A stretch of DNA of 64,000 bases from Oscillospiraceae bacterium (GTDB lineage: Bacteria > Bacillota > Clostridia > UBA1212 > UBA1255), in assembly GCA_015069185.1 (NCBI GenBank), contig SVJB01000001.1, forward strand, positions 124,001-188,000, read 5' to 3'. The position numbers and the translations under genes are program-made. Each line of letters begins with the position of its first letter. The first letter of the stretch is position 1. Positions 16,768 through 27,873 of this stretch are shown one piece after another. The notes under the pieces were generated by a model. The model had not been told where the DNA came from and ran no database searches. It saw only the letters and a list, made by a program, of their open reading frames with translations.

Positions 16768-18468
16768 ATGAGAAGAGCAAAATTTGTAAAGATTTTTGTT
16801 TCTGCAGTTGTTGTGTTGAGTATGCTTGCATCATTTGCTTTAGTTGCTAATGCTGAAGAGCAGTACAACATTGCCAGAATGGCTGGCGCTACACACCACT
16901 GGTCAGGCACATGGACACATCAAGAAGATGATTGTATGCAGGGTGATGTAGGTGCCAATTGCTTTAATGGAAGTTATGCCGATAAATGGGGTAGTGCAGA
17001 CTTGAATGCAGAAGATCAATGGCTTAGTGTTGAATTTGATGGCACAAGAAAAGTAACAGGTTTTAAGATTTTTCAAGCTGATACTCCTTGGACAAATAAC
17101 CAGGGCTTTGATGTTCAGTATCAGAACGGAAGCGACGAATGGAAGACTGCTTTGTCAGTAACAGCTTCAGACCTCGGAATAACAGATGGTAGCAAGTGGA
17201 AAGAGTACTCATATACCTTCGCTCAGACTCTTGAACTTACAGCATTCAGAATTTACGTTCCTACAGCTATGATAGGTGCAGGTGTGTCTGCTGTTGAATT
17301 ATCAGAACTTGAGATTTATTCAAACGAAGAGCCAAAGGTTAATCCTAATGCTAAGGTAAACCTTGCTCAAATGCTTGGTGTTACATATCATTGGTCCGGT
17401 ACATGGGGCAACCAAGAGGATGACAACGCAGGTAATAATAATGGTCTTAATTGCTTCGACGGCAGAATCGGCGGAGACGATAACAAATGGGGTAGTGCTA
17501 ATCTTAAAGAAGAGGCTCAGTATGTTGGTGTAGAATTTGCCTGGGCACAGAAAGTTGAAGGAATAAAAGTATGGCAGGCTAATACAACATGGACAGACAA
17601 CCAAGGATTTGAGATTCAGTATCAAAATGGTACTGATGAATGGAAGACTGCTCTGACAGTAACAGCTGATGAGCTGGCATCTCTAGAGAAACACGGTACA
17701 GGTATTTGGAGTTACTTTGCAAAGGATTTTGATACTCCGATAGAAGCTACAGCTATTAGAGTTTATGTAGCATCTGAATTTGTTGGTAGCAAAGATGCTG
17801 TTGAGCTTACAGAATTTGCTGTTTATGGTGTTGCTCAATTCGGCGGCAAGGGTACAGGTAAGAATGATAGTAACTACGATATCGGTACAGTTACTCAATT
17901 AGATCTCTCAGGCGCTAAGGCGTATGCTACAACAATTGGTAGTGGCGCTGCTCAGTCTGCAATTGATGGTGATATTAATAGTAAATGGGGTGCACAACAG
18001 GGTATTATGCCACAGTCCTTATTAATCGATCTTGGTACAGCTCAGAATATTGCAGGCTTTATTATAAATCAGGATCATAACTGGACAGACGTTACTGCAT
18101 ATACTTTAGAAGCAAACGTAAATGGCGAATGGATTGAGATTCTTTCCGAAAAGGATATAGATATGGATGAGGAATATCAGAAATATCTTGAGAACATTTG
18201 GAATACGTCTTTAATTCGTTTTACATTCACAGCCGTTGGTGACGGATGTAACCGTGGTGACGGCAATCAGCCTACAACAAGTGTTGATATGAAGGAAGTT
18301 AAGATTTTAACAGCTGAACCTGTTAACGATACACCTGATACACCTGACACACCTGATACTCCTGATACACCTGACACAGGAGATAACGGTCTTGTATTTG
18401 TTGCTATGATCGCTGTATGTGCTATGTGCGCAGCTACATTAATTATTAAGAGAAAATCTGAAAATTAA
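16768..18468 (+). CDS. Cell-surface protein with three discoidin-like domains and sortase-type tail (566 aa)
   Basis: A signal peptide (cleavage probably after VANA) is followed by two domains closely matching those of the 10646 protein (HWSGTW, KWGSA, TPWTNNQGF, YQNGSDEWK). A third, more canonical F5/8 type C domain (about 375-510) has AIDGDINSKWGAQQ, LLIDLGTAQNIAGF and a closing MKEVKIL strand. A (TPD)5 linker leads to DTGD, a hydrophobic helix and KRK, a recognisable sortase sorting signal variant. RBS AGAGAGGA precedes the ATG. It is probably a wall-anchored carbohydrate-binding protein. It is a duplicate of the 10646 gene with one extra domain and shares its regulatory element. Confidence 0.82.
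   Translation: MRRAKFVKIFVSAVVVLSMLASFALVANAEEQYNIARMAGATHHWSGTWTHQEDDCMQGDVGANCFNGSYADKWGSADLNAEDQWLSVEFDGTRKVTGFKIFQADTPWTNNQGFDVQYQNGSDEWKTALSVTASDLGITDGSKWKEYSYTFAQTLELTAFRIYVPTAMIGAGVSAVELSELEIYSNEEPKVNPNAKVNLAQMLGVTYHWSGTWGNQEDDNAGNNNGLNCFDGRIGGDDNKWGSANLKEEAQYVGVEFAWAQKVEGIKVWQANTTWTDNQGFEIQYQNGTDEWKTALTVTADELASLEKHGTGIWSYFAKDFDTPIEATAIRVYVASEFVGSKDAVELTEFAVYGVAQFGGKGTGKNDSNYDIGTVTQLDLSGAKAYATTIGSGAAQSAIDGDINSKWGAQQGIMPQSLLIDLGTAQNIAGFIINQDHNWTDVTAYTLEANVNGEWIEILSEKDIDMDEEYQKYLENIWNTSLIRFTFTAVGDGCNRGDGNQPTTSVDMKEVKILTAEPVNDTPDTPDTPDTPDTPDTGDNGLVFVAMIAVCAMCAATLIIKRKSEN
18331..18375 (+). repeat. In-frame 9-bp tandem repeat encoding (TPD)5
   Basis: There are five copies of a 9-bp unit ACACCTGAT with small variations, encoding the linker before the sorting signal. 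Confidence 0.8.
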
Positions 18469-18484
18469 TTAATATTTTAACCCC

Positions 18485-18530
18485 CAAAAACAGCCTCGGC
18501 TATTTTCATTAAATAGCCGGGCTGTTTTTT
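18485..18530 (+). terminator. Terminator after the discoidin gene
   Basis: A long stem (CAGCC, then CGGCTATTT, pairing with AAATAGCCG, then GGCTG; one mismatch) is followed by a T-run. Confidence 0.9.
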
Positions 18531-18652
18531 ATTTATAATTTAATTGTTCGTGTTCCTCTTTGTATCTTTTTATGATATAATAAATTTTCGCCTGATACAC
18601 ATATTATATATGTTTAATCAGAGAGAATACTTTCACAAGAGGAGGTCTTGCT

Positions 18653-20662
18653 GTGAATAATAAGTTTGTTTTACATTCTGATTTTCAACCGACAGGTGAT
18701 CAGCCTGAGGCAATAGAGAAGCTTACAGAAGGCATAGAAGATGGACTTCGAGAGCAAGTATTGCTGGGCGTTACCGGTTCCGGTAAGACATTTACAATGG
18801 CAAATATTATCGCAAAGCTAAATAGACCTACTCTTGTATTGGCTCATAACAAAACTTTGGCTGGACAGCTATATTCTGAATTCAAAGAGTTCTTTCCTGA
18901 AAATTGTGTGGAGTACTTTGTATCCTACTACGACTATTATCAACCTGAAGCATATATCCCAATTTCGGATACATATATAGAAAAAGACTCAAGTATCAAC
19001 GATGAGATAGATAGATTGAGGCATAGCGCCACTGCTGCACTGTTTGAGAGACGAGATGTTATTATAGTTGCCAGTGTATCATGTATATATGGGTTAGGTG
19101 ATCCGGAAGATTATGTTGATCTGATGCTTTCGCTAAGGCCCGGTATGAATGTATCTATTCAAAGTATTGCAATGCGTTTGGTGCAGATGCATTATACACA
19201 TGACAAATCGGATTTTAGTACTATTAATGCATTTAAGATTGCCGGAGATACACTGCTTGTAAAGCCGGCAGGATATAAAGATACAATAATGAAGATAAGC
19301 TTCTTTGGTGATGAGATTGAGAAAATAACACAACTGAGAGCTGCAGATTATAAGGTTGTAGGTACATTGTCACATTTGGCTATATTTCCTGCTTCACATT
19401 ACTCGACGACTGACGCAAAAATGGAAAGAGCAATCAAAAGCATTTTAGAAGAACTGGATATCAGAGTAGCGGAGTTAAAAGATAATAACAAAATGTTAGA
19501 AGCTTATCGATTAGAGCAACGTACCAGATATGATATGGAAATGCTTAAGGAAACAAAATTCTGTAGTGGTATTGAGAATTACTCAAGGCATATCAGCGGA
19601 AGACTCCCGGGAAGCGCACCATATACATTATTAGATTATTTTCCAAAAGATTTTATAATGTTTATAGACGAATCGCATACAACCGTGCCACAGGTAAGAG
19701 CAATGTATAATGGTGATAGAGCACGTAAAGAATCTTTGGTTGAGTATGGTTTCAGACTTCCATCTGCTTTTGATAATCGGCCACTTAAATTTGATGAATT
19801 CTGCAATAAAATTAATCAGGTTATTTATGTCAGTGCTACGCCGGCTCCGTATGAAATGGGTCTTGCATCACAAGTTGTAGAGCAAATTATAAGACCGACA
19901 GGATTAATAGATCCGATAATAGAAGTAAGACCTATTGATGGACAGATAGATGATCTGGTAGGTGAGATAAGAAAAACAGCAGAGAAGAATGAAAGAGTAC
20001 TTGTTACTACACTTACGAAAAAAATGGCTGAAGATCTGACTGAATATTTCACCAATATTGGCATAAAAGTAACATATCTGCATTCTGATATAAAAGCTTT
20101 AGAGAGAATGAAAATCATAAAGGACCTGAGAATGGGTGAATATGATGTGCTTGTTGGCATCAACCTGCTTAGAGAAGGTCTTGATATTCCGGAGGTATCA
20201 CTTATAGCAATTCTTGATGCAGATAAGGCAGGATTTCTCAGAAGTGAGACATCGCTGATACAGACAGTTGGCAGAGCAGCAAGAAATGTAAATGGTAAAG
20301 TAATTATGTATGCCGACAGTGTTACGGAAGCAATGGCAAATGCTATCAGAGAGACTGCAAGACGAAGAGAAATACAAATTGAGTATAATACTCAGAATAA
20401 TATTACTCCACGCAGTATACAGAAAGATGTGCGCGCTATTATCGAGACAGTACACAGAGAAGATGATTCGGTAGATGTATATGAAACAGACGCAGCGCTC
20501 AAGTCCGGCTTGATATTAACTGATGAAGAACTTGACATGGATGTATACGCATTGATTGATAAATTAACTGAGAAAATGGCTGAGGCTGCTTCGCAGCTTA
20601 AATACGAAGAAGCTGCTGCTATCAGAGATGCAATTCGTAAACTTAAGAAGGAGCTTATGTAA
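18653..20662 (+). CDS. uvrB: Excinuclease ABC subunit B
   Basis: UvrB (669 aa) is the damage-verification helicase-like subunit of nucleotide excision repair. It shows the Walker [11 protein letters not shown], the beta-hairpin region [11 protein letters not shown] that clamps the DNA, helicase motif DESHTTVPQ, motif VI-like QTVGRAARN and a C-terminal UVR motif ([16 protein letters not shown]) that contacts UvrA/UvrC. The GTG start has GAGGAGG upstream. Length is normal for the family. A TATAAT box lies at 18576-18581 but its -35 is poor, and I saw no convincing LexA box. The uvrA start follows after 1 bp. Confidence 0.98.
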   Translation: MNNKFVLHSDFQPTGDQPEAIEKLTEGIEDGLREQVLLGVTGSGKTFTMANIIAKLNRPTLVLAHNKTLAGQLYSEFKEFFPENCVEYFVSYYDYYQPEAYIPISDTYIEKDSSINDEIDRLRHSATAALFERRDVIIVASVSCIYGLGDPEDYVDLMLSLRPGMNVSIQSIAMRLVQMHYTHDKSDFSTINAFKIAGDTLLVKPAGYKDTIMKISFFGDEIEKITQLRAADYKVVGTLSHLAIFPASHYSTTDAKMERAIKSILEELDIRVAELKDNNKMLEAYRLEQRTRYDMEMLKETKFCSGIENYSRHISGRLPGSAPYTLLDYFPKDFIMFIDESHTTVPQVRAMYNGDRARKESLVEYGFRLPSAFDNRPLKFDEFCNKINQVIYVSATPAPYEMGLASQVVEQIIRPTGLIDPIIEVRPIDGQIDDLVGEIRKTAEKNERVLVTTLTKKMAEDLTEYFTNIGIKVTYLHSDIKALERMKIIKDLRMGEYDVLVGINLLREGLDIPEVSLIAILDADKAGFLRSETSLIQTVGRAARNVNGKVIMYADSVTEAMANAIRETARRREIQIEYNTQNNITPRSIQKDVRAIIETVHREDDSVDVYETDAALKSGLILTDEELDMDVYALIDKLTEKMAEAASQLKYEEAAAIRDAIRKLKKELM

Positions 20663-20663
20663 A

Positions 20664-23504
20664 ATGAAAGATAATTATATTATCATAGAAGGCGCCAAAG
20701 AAAATAATTTAAAAAATATAAATGTTACGATTCCTAAAAACAAATTAGTTGTTTTCACAGGACTTAGCGGTAGTGGTAAATCATCACTTGCTTTTGAGAC
20801 TATCTATGCAGAGGGCCAGAGACGCTATATGGAGTCTCTGTCATCGTATGCAAGGATGTTTATCGGACAGATGGAAAAGCCTGATGTAGAACGTATAGAG
20901 GGCTTATCGCCGGCTATATCAATCGACCAGAAGACTACATCCAAGAATCCAAGATCTACAGTAGGCACTGTAACAGAGATATACGACTACCTCAGATTAT
21001 TATATGCCAGAGTCGGCACTCCGCACTGTCCTGTCTGTGGCAAAGAAATCAACGCTCAAACAGTAGATCAGATGACGGATACCATTATGAGTCTCAAACC
21101 GGGTACACGTGTACAGTTAATGGCACCGGTTGTTCGCGGACGCAAAGGCGAGTATACAAAATTACTGGAAGTGTTACGTAAGAATGGCTATTCCAGAGTA
21201 CGGGTTGACGGTGAGATGTACGACCTAGACGAAGAGATTACTCTGGAGAAATATAAGATTCATAATATTGAGGTAGTTGTAGACCGACTTATCATCAAGG
21301 AAGACATAGAAAGTAGAATCAGCGAATCCTTAGAAACTGTGCTCACTTTAGCTTCCGGCTTAGCACTCGTATATGTTATGCCACATAGCGAGAATGACGA
21401 GGAGCCACAGACTGCGCCATATGAAATGCTTTTCAGCAGAAACTTTTCATGTAGCAAGTGTGGTGTCAGCCTGCCGGAGGTAAGTCCCAAAATGTTTTCC
21501 TTTAACAGTCCGCTTGGTGCTTGTGACAAGTGCGGCGGTATTGGCAGAGTAATGCAGTTTGATGAAAAATATTTTGAGAGCAAGATAGAACATAGATCTT
21601 TTAGCGACTTAGGACAGGCTATGCTTCTCAATAACAGTATGACAGAGAGAAGAGCTATTGTAGACGCTGTCAGCGAAACATATGGATTTGATCCGATAAT
21701 GGAATTTAACACTTACAGCCGAGAAGTTAAGGATATGATAATCAATGGTAGCGGAGATAAAGTTATAAAATATACAGGTGGATACATTACGCATGAAGAG
21801 CCTTTCCCCGGACTGTTACATGTGTTAGAGTCAAGATATGAAAGAAAAATGCAGGGCAAATTTGAGGTATATCCTATTGAGTATTACATGCATGAGGATA
21901 CATGCAGACAATGTGAGGGTAAACGCCTCAATAATAATGCTTTGGCATTTACTGTAGGTGGAAAGAATATTTATGAATTTACAAGTCTACCTGTAAATGA
22001 AGCGTATGAATTCGTTACAAATCTAAAATTAAGCGAAGAAAAGACTATGATTGCTGCTGCAATTATAAAGGAACTCAAAGGTAGACTCAATTTCCTTATG
22101 AATGTTGGTCTTGGATATTTAACTTTATCAAGATCAAGCGGTACGTTATCCGGCGGAGAATCTCAGCGAATCAGATTGGCGACACAAATAGGTGCAGGCC
22201 TTGCCGGCGTTATATATATTCTGGACGAGCCAAGTATCGGACTACACCAGAGAGATAATGCAAAGCTTCTCAAAACACTTACTGATCTACGTGATCTGGG
22301 TAATTCACTTATTGTAGTAGAGCATGATGAGGAGACTATCAGAGCTGCTGACTATATTGTGGATATAGGTCCCGGAGCAGGTGTTCACGGAGGAAAGGTT
22401 GTAGCCTGTGGTACACCGGAAGAAATAATGAGTTGCCGAGATTCAATTACAGGTAAATACTTATCAGGAGAACTAAAAATCGATGTACCTACGCAGAGAA
22501 GAAAAGGTAATGGCAAATTTATTAGTATTAAAGGTGCCAGAGTTAATAATCTTAAGAATGTTAACGTAAATATACCATTAGGAACATTTACCTGCGTTAC
22601 AGGTGTATCAGGTTCCGGTAAGAGCTCGCTTGTAAACGAGGTGTTAGCAAAGGCAATTTTAAATGGTAGTTATGGCAAAGGCGATGTGTATGATGAGATT
22701 GTAGGCTTGCAGAATATTGATAAATTAATATTAATAGATCAGACACCTATAGGTCGTACACCAAGATCCAATCCCGCCACGTATGTTGGTCTTTTCACAC
22801 CGATAAGAGAATTATTTGCTATGGTACCTGAAGCAAGGGCAAGAGGTTATAAGGCATCAAGATTCAGCTTCAATGTCAAGGGTGGCAGATGTGATGCCTG
22901 CGATGGAGACGGTATTAAGAAAATAGAAATGAACTTCCTGCCTGATGTATTTGTACCATGCGAGGTTTGTAAAGGTAAACGCTACAATAGGGAAACATTG
23001 GATATACGTTATAAAGGAAAGAATATAGCAGAGGTCCTTGATATGACGGTTGATGATGCTCTTGAATTCTTTGAAGATGTGCCACAAATAAAACGTAAAG
23101 TAGAGATGTTGTCGCAGGTAGGTCTTGGATATATAAGATTAGGTCAATCATCTACATCGTTGTCAGGCGGCGAAGCGCAGAGAGTAAAGCTTGCAGATGA
23201 ATTATCAAAGGTTAGCACATCCAGAACCCTTTATATACTAGATGAGCCTACTACAGGACTTCACACACATGATGTAAAGCAGTTGATTGAGATTCTGCAA
23301 AGGTTGATAAATGGCGGAAATACAGTTATAGTTATAGAACATAATCTTGATATTATAAAGAATTCGGATTATATTATAGACATGGGTTACGAAGGTGGCA
23401 GCGGAGGCGGCAATGTTGTTGCATACGGTACACCTGAAGATATCGCAAAAGACACACGTTCTTATACGGGTCAGTATTTGAAAGGATTGCTTAAAAATGA
23501 GTAA
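20664..23504 (+). CDS. uvrA: Excinuclease ABC subunit A
   Basis: UvrA (946 aa) is the damage-sensing ABC-type ATPase dimer of nucleotide excision repair. Both ATPase halves are intact: [19 protein letters not shown] with [11 protein letters not shown] in the first and [11 protein letters not shown] with [11 protein letters not shown] in the second. Cysteine pairs for the zinc modules are visible ([16 protein letters not shown] and [10 protein letters not shown]). I chose the ATG at 20664, where AAGGAG at the end of uvrB serves as ribosome site; the longer open frame into uvrB is not the usual N-terminus. It is translationally linked to uvrB and overlaps the next gene by 8 bp. Confidence 0.98.
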   Translation: MKDNYIIIEGAKENNLKNINVTIPKNKLVVFTGLSGSGKSSLAFETIYAEGQRRYMESLSSYARMFIGQMEKPDVERIEGLSPAISIDQKTTSKNPRSTVGTVTEIYDYLRLLYARVGTPHCPVCGKEINAQTVDQMTDTIMSLKPGTRVQLMAPVVRGRKGEYTKLLEVLRKNGYSRVRVDGEMYDLDEEITLEKYKIHNIEVVVDRLIIKEDIESRISESLETVLTLASGLALVYVMPHSENDEEPQTAPYEMLFSRNFSCSKCGVSLPEVSPKMFSFNSPLGACDKCGGIGRVMQFDEKYFESKIEHRSFSDLGQAMLLNNSMTERRAIVDAVSETYGFDPIMEFNTYSREVKDMIINGSGDKVIKYTGGYITHEEPFPGLLHVLESRYERKMQGKFEVYPIEYYMHEDTCRQCEGKRLNNNALAFTVGGKNIYEFTSLPVNEAYEFVTNLKLSEEKTMIAAAIIKELKGRLNFLMNVGLGYLTLSRSSGTLSGGESQRIRLATQIGAGLAGVIYILDEPSIGLHQRDNAKLLKTLTDLRDLGNSLIVVEHDEETIRAADYIVDIGPGAGVHGGKVVACGTPEEIMSCRDSITGKYLSGELKIDVPTQRRKGNGKFISIKGARVNNLKNVNVNIPLGTFTCVTGVSGSGKSSLVNEVLAKAILNGSYGKGDVYDEIVGLQNIDKLILIDQTPIGRTPRSNPATYVGLFTPIRELFAMVPEARARGYKASRFSFNVKGGRCDACDGDGIKKIEMNFLPDVFVPCEVCKGKRYNRETLDIRYKGKNIAEVLDMTVDDALEFFEDVPQIKRKVEMLSQVGLGYIRLGQSSTSLSGGEAQRVKLADELSKVSTSRTLYILDEPTTGLHTHDVKQLIEILQRLINGGNTVIVIEHNLDIIKNSDYIIDMGYEGGSGGGNVVAYGTPEDIAKDTRSYTGQYLKGLLKNE

Positions 23505-25830
23505 TGGAGAATTATGCAGTATATGTAAGAAAAGAATAGCAACTGTGTTTATGACACAGATAGATAAAGACGGAAACCAGATAAACAAAGGTTTATGTCT
23601 GGTTTGTGCAAAGAAAATGGGACTGCCTCAGGTAACTAAAATACTTGAGCAGATGGGTATATCAGACGAGGAACTGGAGGCGATGAGCGACAACATCAAT
23701 TCTCTTATGGCTCCGGGTGAAGAGGGTGAGATTTTAGAAAGTGCCGGGGATGACAGCAATGCTGCGCCATCCGGTACAAATACGCCCAACCTTTTCAACA
23801 TGTTTAATAACTTGAGCTCTATGTTCCCACATTCATCAGAGCCACCACGCAGGCCTGATAATCAGAAGGGCGGTAAGGGCGCTAAGGGTGAAAAGGAGCA
23901 GAAGCCTCAATATAAGTTCTTATCTGCTTACAGCACAGACTTGACAAAGAAAGCTACAGACGGAAAGATTGATAATGTTGTTGGTCGCGACAGAGAGATA
24001 CAACGTATGATTCAGATACTGAACAGACGAACCAAAAATAATCCTGTACTTATAGGTGAGGCCGGTGTAGGTAAGACTGCAATCGCAGAAGGTCTGGCTC
24101 TTGCCATATCCAGAGGACAGGTGCCCAGTAAACTATTGGGGCTTCGTGTACACCTACTGGATTTGACTGCTATGGTAGCCGGCACACAATTCAGAGGTCA
24201 GTTTGAGTCAAGAATGAAAGGTGTTATAGATGAGGTCAAGAGCGCAGGTAATATAGTGCTTGTTATAGACGAGGTTCATAATATTATGGGCGCAGGAGAA
24301 GCAGAAGGTTCTCTGAATGCAGCAAACATACTCAAACCTGCTTTGTCACGCGGTGAGATACAGGTAATTGGCGCTACAACACTCAAAGAGTATAGGAAGT
24401 TCATTGAGAAAGACAGCGCCTTAGAGAGACGTTTCCAGCCTATATACGTAAATGAGCCGACTATATCAGAAGCAATAGAGATATTAAAGGGAATCAAGGT
24501 ACATTACGAGGTGTACCATAAGGTAAGGATTAGTGACAGATTAATTGAAGATGCCGTACGTATGTCAGAAAGATATATAGCTGATAGATTCTTGCCTGAT
24601 AAGGCTATTGACGTAATTGATGAAGCTGCGTCACGCGCTAACCTACGCAATCCGGTGCTGCCTCAAATAGCTGAAGTAAATAAGAAAATTGCTGAAGTAA
24701 ATCAACAAATTGCTGATACAGAAGCAAAAGAATTTAAGACAGATGAGGAGCGGAACGAAGGCTTCCGTGAGATTGCAGAACTCAAAAGTCAGCTTGCAGT
24801 ACTACAGAATCAATTAAATGAGCTGTCAGAACATGAATATGTAGATATTATTTACGACGATATTGCAAAAGTAATTGAGACATGGACCGGAATACCTGTG
24901 AAAACAATTTCAGCTGACGAAGCTCAAAGATTGCTTACATTAGAAGAGAGGTTAAAGCAAAAGGTTATTGGTCAGGATGATGCAATATCATCACTGGCAA
25001 AGGCTATCAGACGCAATCGCTCGGGCTTCAAAAACAAGTTTAAACCATCGTCATTTATATTTGTAGGACCAACAGGTGTAGGTAAGACAGAGCTTGTAAA
25101 GCAGCTTACAATTGAAATGTTTGGTACTATTGAGGCTTTAGTCAGACTGGATATGTCTGAATACATGGAAAAGCATACTGTCTCAAAGCTTATCGGTTCA
25201 CCACCCGGATATGTAGGATTTGATGAAGCAGGACAGCTTACTGAGAAAATAAGACGCAGACCTTATTCTGTAATACTACTTGATGAGATTGAGAAGGCAC
25301 ATGCAGATGTATATAATATGCTATTGCAGATTTTAGATGACGGCAGACTGACTGACAGTCAGGGTAGGACTGTTAATTTTGAAAACACAATAATTATAAT
25401 GACATCTAATGCAGGTACATCTATCAAGAGTGTTTCTTTGGGCTTTAATGCAGATGAGAATAATTCTATGTCCGAAATGGCATTGGATGCTCTTAAAAAC
25501 ATATTCAGGCCTGAATTCCTCAACCGTGTTGACAAGACCATTGTTTTCAACAGATTAACACGCGATAATCTTATTGATATATCAAAGATCCTTGTAGGCG
25601 AAGTTATTGGACAATGCAAGGATAAGGGTATTGAGATGACTGTAGAGGATAGTGTATATGAGTATCTGGCTGAAAATGGCTATGATGAAAAGTATGGAGC
25701 AAGACCTCTTGCAAGGCTCATCGAGAAAGATATAGAAGATGAGCTTGCAGATATGTATTTGCAGGGCAAGTTGACATCGGGATCAACACTTAAACTAAAA
25801 GTAAAAGAAGGTAGGATTGTTATATCTTGA
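23497..25830 (+). CDS. Clp/Hsp100 AAA+ ATPase with N-terminal zinc finger (ClpE-like)
   Basis: This 777-aa two-ring AAA+ unfoldase is expected to feed proteins to ClpP. The N-terminus has four cysteines (C7, C10, C34, C37; CSIC and CLVC) like the zinc finger of ClpE and McsA, instead of a Clp_N repeat domain. D1 has [15 protein letters not shown] and [13 protein letters not shown] short coiled-coil middle region (about 395-450) follows. D2 has [10 protein letters not shown] and [12 protein letters not shown], and an LGF loop (SVSLGFNAD) of the type used to bind ClpP. It overlaps uvrA by 8 bp and the next gene by 4 bp, so it is firmly part of this operon. ClpE is the closest known family; ClpC is excluded by the N-terminus and by a separate ClpC gene at 35654. 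Confidence 0.85.
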   Translation: MSNGELCSICKKRIATVFMTQIDKDGNQINKGLCLVCAKKMGLPQVTKILEQMGISDEELEAMSDNINSLMAPGEEGEILESAGDDSNAAPSGTNTPNLFNMFNNLSSMFPHSSEPPRRPDNQKGGKGAKGEKEQKPQYKFLSAYSTDLTKKATDGKIDNVVGRDREIQRMIQILNRRTKNNPVLIGEAGVGKTAIAEGLALAISRGQVPSKLLGLRVHLLDLTAMVAGTQFRGQFESRMKGVIDEVKSAGNIVLVIDEVHNIMGAGEAEGSLNAANILKPALSRGEIQVIGATTLKEYRKFIEKDSALERRFQPIYVNEPTISEAIEILKGIKVHYEVYHKVRISDRLIEDAVRMSERYIADRFLPDKAIDVIDEAASRANLRNPVLPQIAEVNKKIAEVNQQIADTEAKEFKTDEERNEGFREIAELKSQLAVLQNQLNELSEHEYVDIIYDDIAKVIETWTGIPVKTISADEAQRLLTLEERLKQKVIGQDDAISSLAKAIRRNRSGFKNKFKPSSFIFVGPTGVGKTELVKQLTIEMFGTIEALVRLDMSEYMEKHTVSKLIGSPPGYVGFDEAGQLTEKIRRRPYSVILLDEIEKAHADVYNMLLQILDDGRLTDSQGRTVNFENTIIIMTSNAGTSIKSVSLGFNADENNSMSEMALDALKNIFRPEFLNRVDKTIVFNRLTRDNLIDISKILVGEVIGQCKDKGIEMTVEDSVYEYLAENGYDEKYGARPLARLIEKDIEDELADMYLQGKLTSGSTLKLKVKEGRIVIS

Positions 25831-27857
25831 TTAAGGATAGATACAGCGATTTTGAGCAAGACTATCTGGGAAGAACTCAAAATGCTATAAATGTAAATAT
25901 AAATGAAGAGTTGGAGTCTCTTAAGAAAAAACGTGAGCTTATACTAGAAGAACGTCAATATCTTGGTGATTATAACTATGAGCTTAAAGATGACGAGATT
26001 TACAATCTTATGAAGGTTGAGCATGTAGATACAAATGCGTATGTTTATTCGCTGCACCGTTTAGATAAGTTGGGAAAGCTTATGAAAGAGCCGTATTTTG
26101 CACGCTTTGATTTTGCAGAGATTGACGAAGAGGATGAAGACGAAGATGACCTTCCTGAGCCGCAGGATGCAGATAATTACTATCTTGGCATCACAACTCT
26201 CAGGGATCCGGATAGCGGTTATATACTTGTATATGACTGGAGGACTCCTATTGCTTCTTTGTATTACGAATCAAATCCCGGTCCGGCTGCTTATACAGCT
26301 CCCTCCGGAGATATTAAGGGATTGCTGTTTGGCAAGCGAAGATATACCTTCAATAATGGTAAGTTGCTTCGTTTCTGTGATGTTGACATGCCATCAGATG
26401 ATGAGTTCTTAAATGACGCATTGGCCAGCCATGCGGATAGCCATATGAAGACTATTATCAATACTATACAGACACAGCAATATAAAATAATGCGTGATTA
26501 TATTGACGGCGTATCAATACTGCAAGGTTGTGCAGGCAGTGGCAAATCATCTATTGCTCTCCATAAGATAGCGTATATCATGTATCATTTTAGAAATAAG
26601 TTAGAGAATAAGAAAATAATGATTGTGTCACCAAACGGCATCTTTTCTGACTATATATCTACTGTGCTTCCTGATCTCGGAGAAGAGAATGTTGACAGTG
26701 TACTTCCTGAAGATATGGTAAATGAAATATTGAAAATACACGAGGGTTACACATATTTCTCACGCGAGCAAGCTATCGAGGCAGGATTATCGTCGATTCC
26801 GTATAAAGCAACCATGGAATTCAGAAACGCTGTTGTTGATTATATCAAGTACCTGTCAAAAACTATTTTTTCACCGGAAGATCTAATAATTGAACAAGCT
26901 GACAAAGAAATTACTGTTGGTGAAAATGAACTCAGAGATCTTTTTTATTCTGTTTATGCAGACATATCGCTTATGGATAGGACTGCTAAGGTGGCAGAGC
27001 ATGTTTGTGACAAGTACCGTATCAGAGCAAATGAACAGAGGCAGCAGATTTTCTATGAGTTACAATATATGATGAAGTCATTATCAATGACAGTATTGTA
27101 CAAAATGATGTATACAGATGATGTATTTGCTGACAAGTACGGATATAATTTATCGGAAGATATGATTACAAAAGAAAATTCATGGGAAGACGCATGTGCT
27201 CTTGCTTTGATGACATTAAATATGTGCAATACAGACGAGCTATCCAAAGATGTTTTCTATATTATTGCAGATGAAGCGCAGGATCTTATACCGGTATTTA
27301 TTGATGTTTTAAAAACGTTTTACCAAGGATCAAATTATCTATTCGTAGGCGATAAGAATCAGATGGTTTTCAACGGAACAGGTAATTTTGTAGAGGATAT
27401 CAAGACTATTGTACTGAAGCGTCCACTTAGAGTATACACGCTTGACACAAACTATAGATCAACAATAGAAATCTCAGACTATTCTGTGCGATATCTTACA
27501 GATAACAGCACTGTGACGTCTGTGCGTCACGGCGCAGACGTTATTGAAGAGACAAATCTCACAGGTGATGTGTGTCGCGAAGCTGTTATAGAACACATTC
27601 GTAAAATGGTAGATAATGGCTTTACCAGCGTTACTTTACTATGTAATACGCTCAAAGAGGCACAACGAATAAGAAATATGCTTAGACTACCAATGGCTAT
27701 TGAGAATAAAATAACATTTAAGGCGCTGCCTGTTTACCTGGCTAAGGGCTTAGAATATGATTGTGTTATCACTTATAACGTATCTGATGACTTAATGTAT
27801 ACTGCGTGCACAAGAGCTATGCACCAGCTGGTTGTACTTAAAGATTGTTCGCTATAA
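25827..27857 (+). CDS. helD: HelD-like UvrD/Rep-family helicase (RNA polymerase recycling factor type)
   Basis: The 676-aa product has the HelD layout: an N-terminal coiled coil (ELESLKKKRELILEERQYLG), then a split helicase core with Walker A GCAGSGKSSIALHK, Walker B IIADEAQDLIP, GDKNQMVFNGTG, DTNYRSTIEIS, AKGLEYD and YTACTRAMHQL. HelD proteins remove stalled RNA polymerase from DNA. It is shorter than Bacillus HelD (~770 aa). The start is a TTG overlapping the previous stop, with GGTAGGA 10 bp upstream. No alternative ATG occurs until well into the conserved region. Membership in the family is clear; RNAP recycling is known for the family and inferred here. Confidence 0.85.
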   Translation: MIKDRYSDFEQDYLGRTQNAINVNINEELESLKKKRELILEERQYLGDYNYELKDDEIYNLMKVEHVDTNAYVYSLHRLDKLGKLMKEPYFARFDFAEIDEEDEDEDDLPEPQDADNYYLGITTLRDPDSGYILVYDWRTPIASLYYESNPGPAAYTAPSGDIKGLLFGKRRYTFNNGKLLRFCDVDMPSDDEFLNDALASHADSHMKTIINTIQTQQYKIMRDYIDGVSILQGCAGSGKSSIALHKIAYIMYHFRNKLENKKIMIVSPNGIFSDYISTVLPDLGEENVDSVLPEDMVNEILKIHEGYTYFSREQAIEAGLSSIPYKATMEFRNAVVDYIKYLSKTIFSPEDLIIEQADKEITVGENELRDLFYSVYADISLMDRTAKVAEHVCDKYRIRANEQRQQIFYELQYMMKSLSMTVLYKMMYTDDVFADKYGYNLSEDMITKENSWEDACALALMTLNMCNTDELSKDVFYIIADEAQDLIPVFIDVLKTFYQGSNYLFVGDKNQMVFNGTGNFVEDIKTIVLKRPLRVYTLDTNYRSTIEISDYSVRYLTDNSTVTSVRHGADVIEETNLTGDVCREAVIEHIRKMVDNGFTSVTLLCNTLKEAQRIRNMLRLPMAIENKITFKALPVYLAKGLEYDCVITYNVSDDLMYTACTRAMHQLVVLKDCSL

Positions 27858-27873
27858 TTCGTAGGAGATAAAT

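Noticed and set aside
18540..18652. LexA/SOS box upstream of uvrB
   Set aside because: GTTCGTGTTC near 18545 is a direct and not a palindromic arrangement; no GAAC-N4-GTTC match was found.
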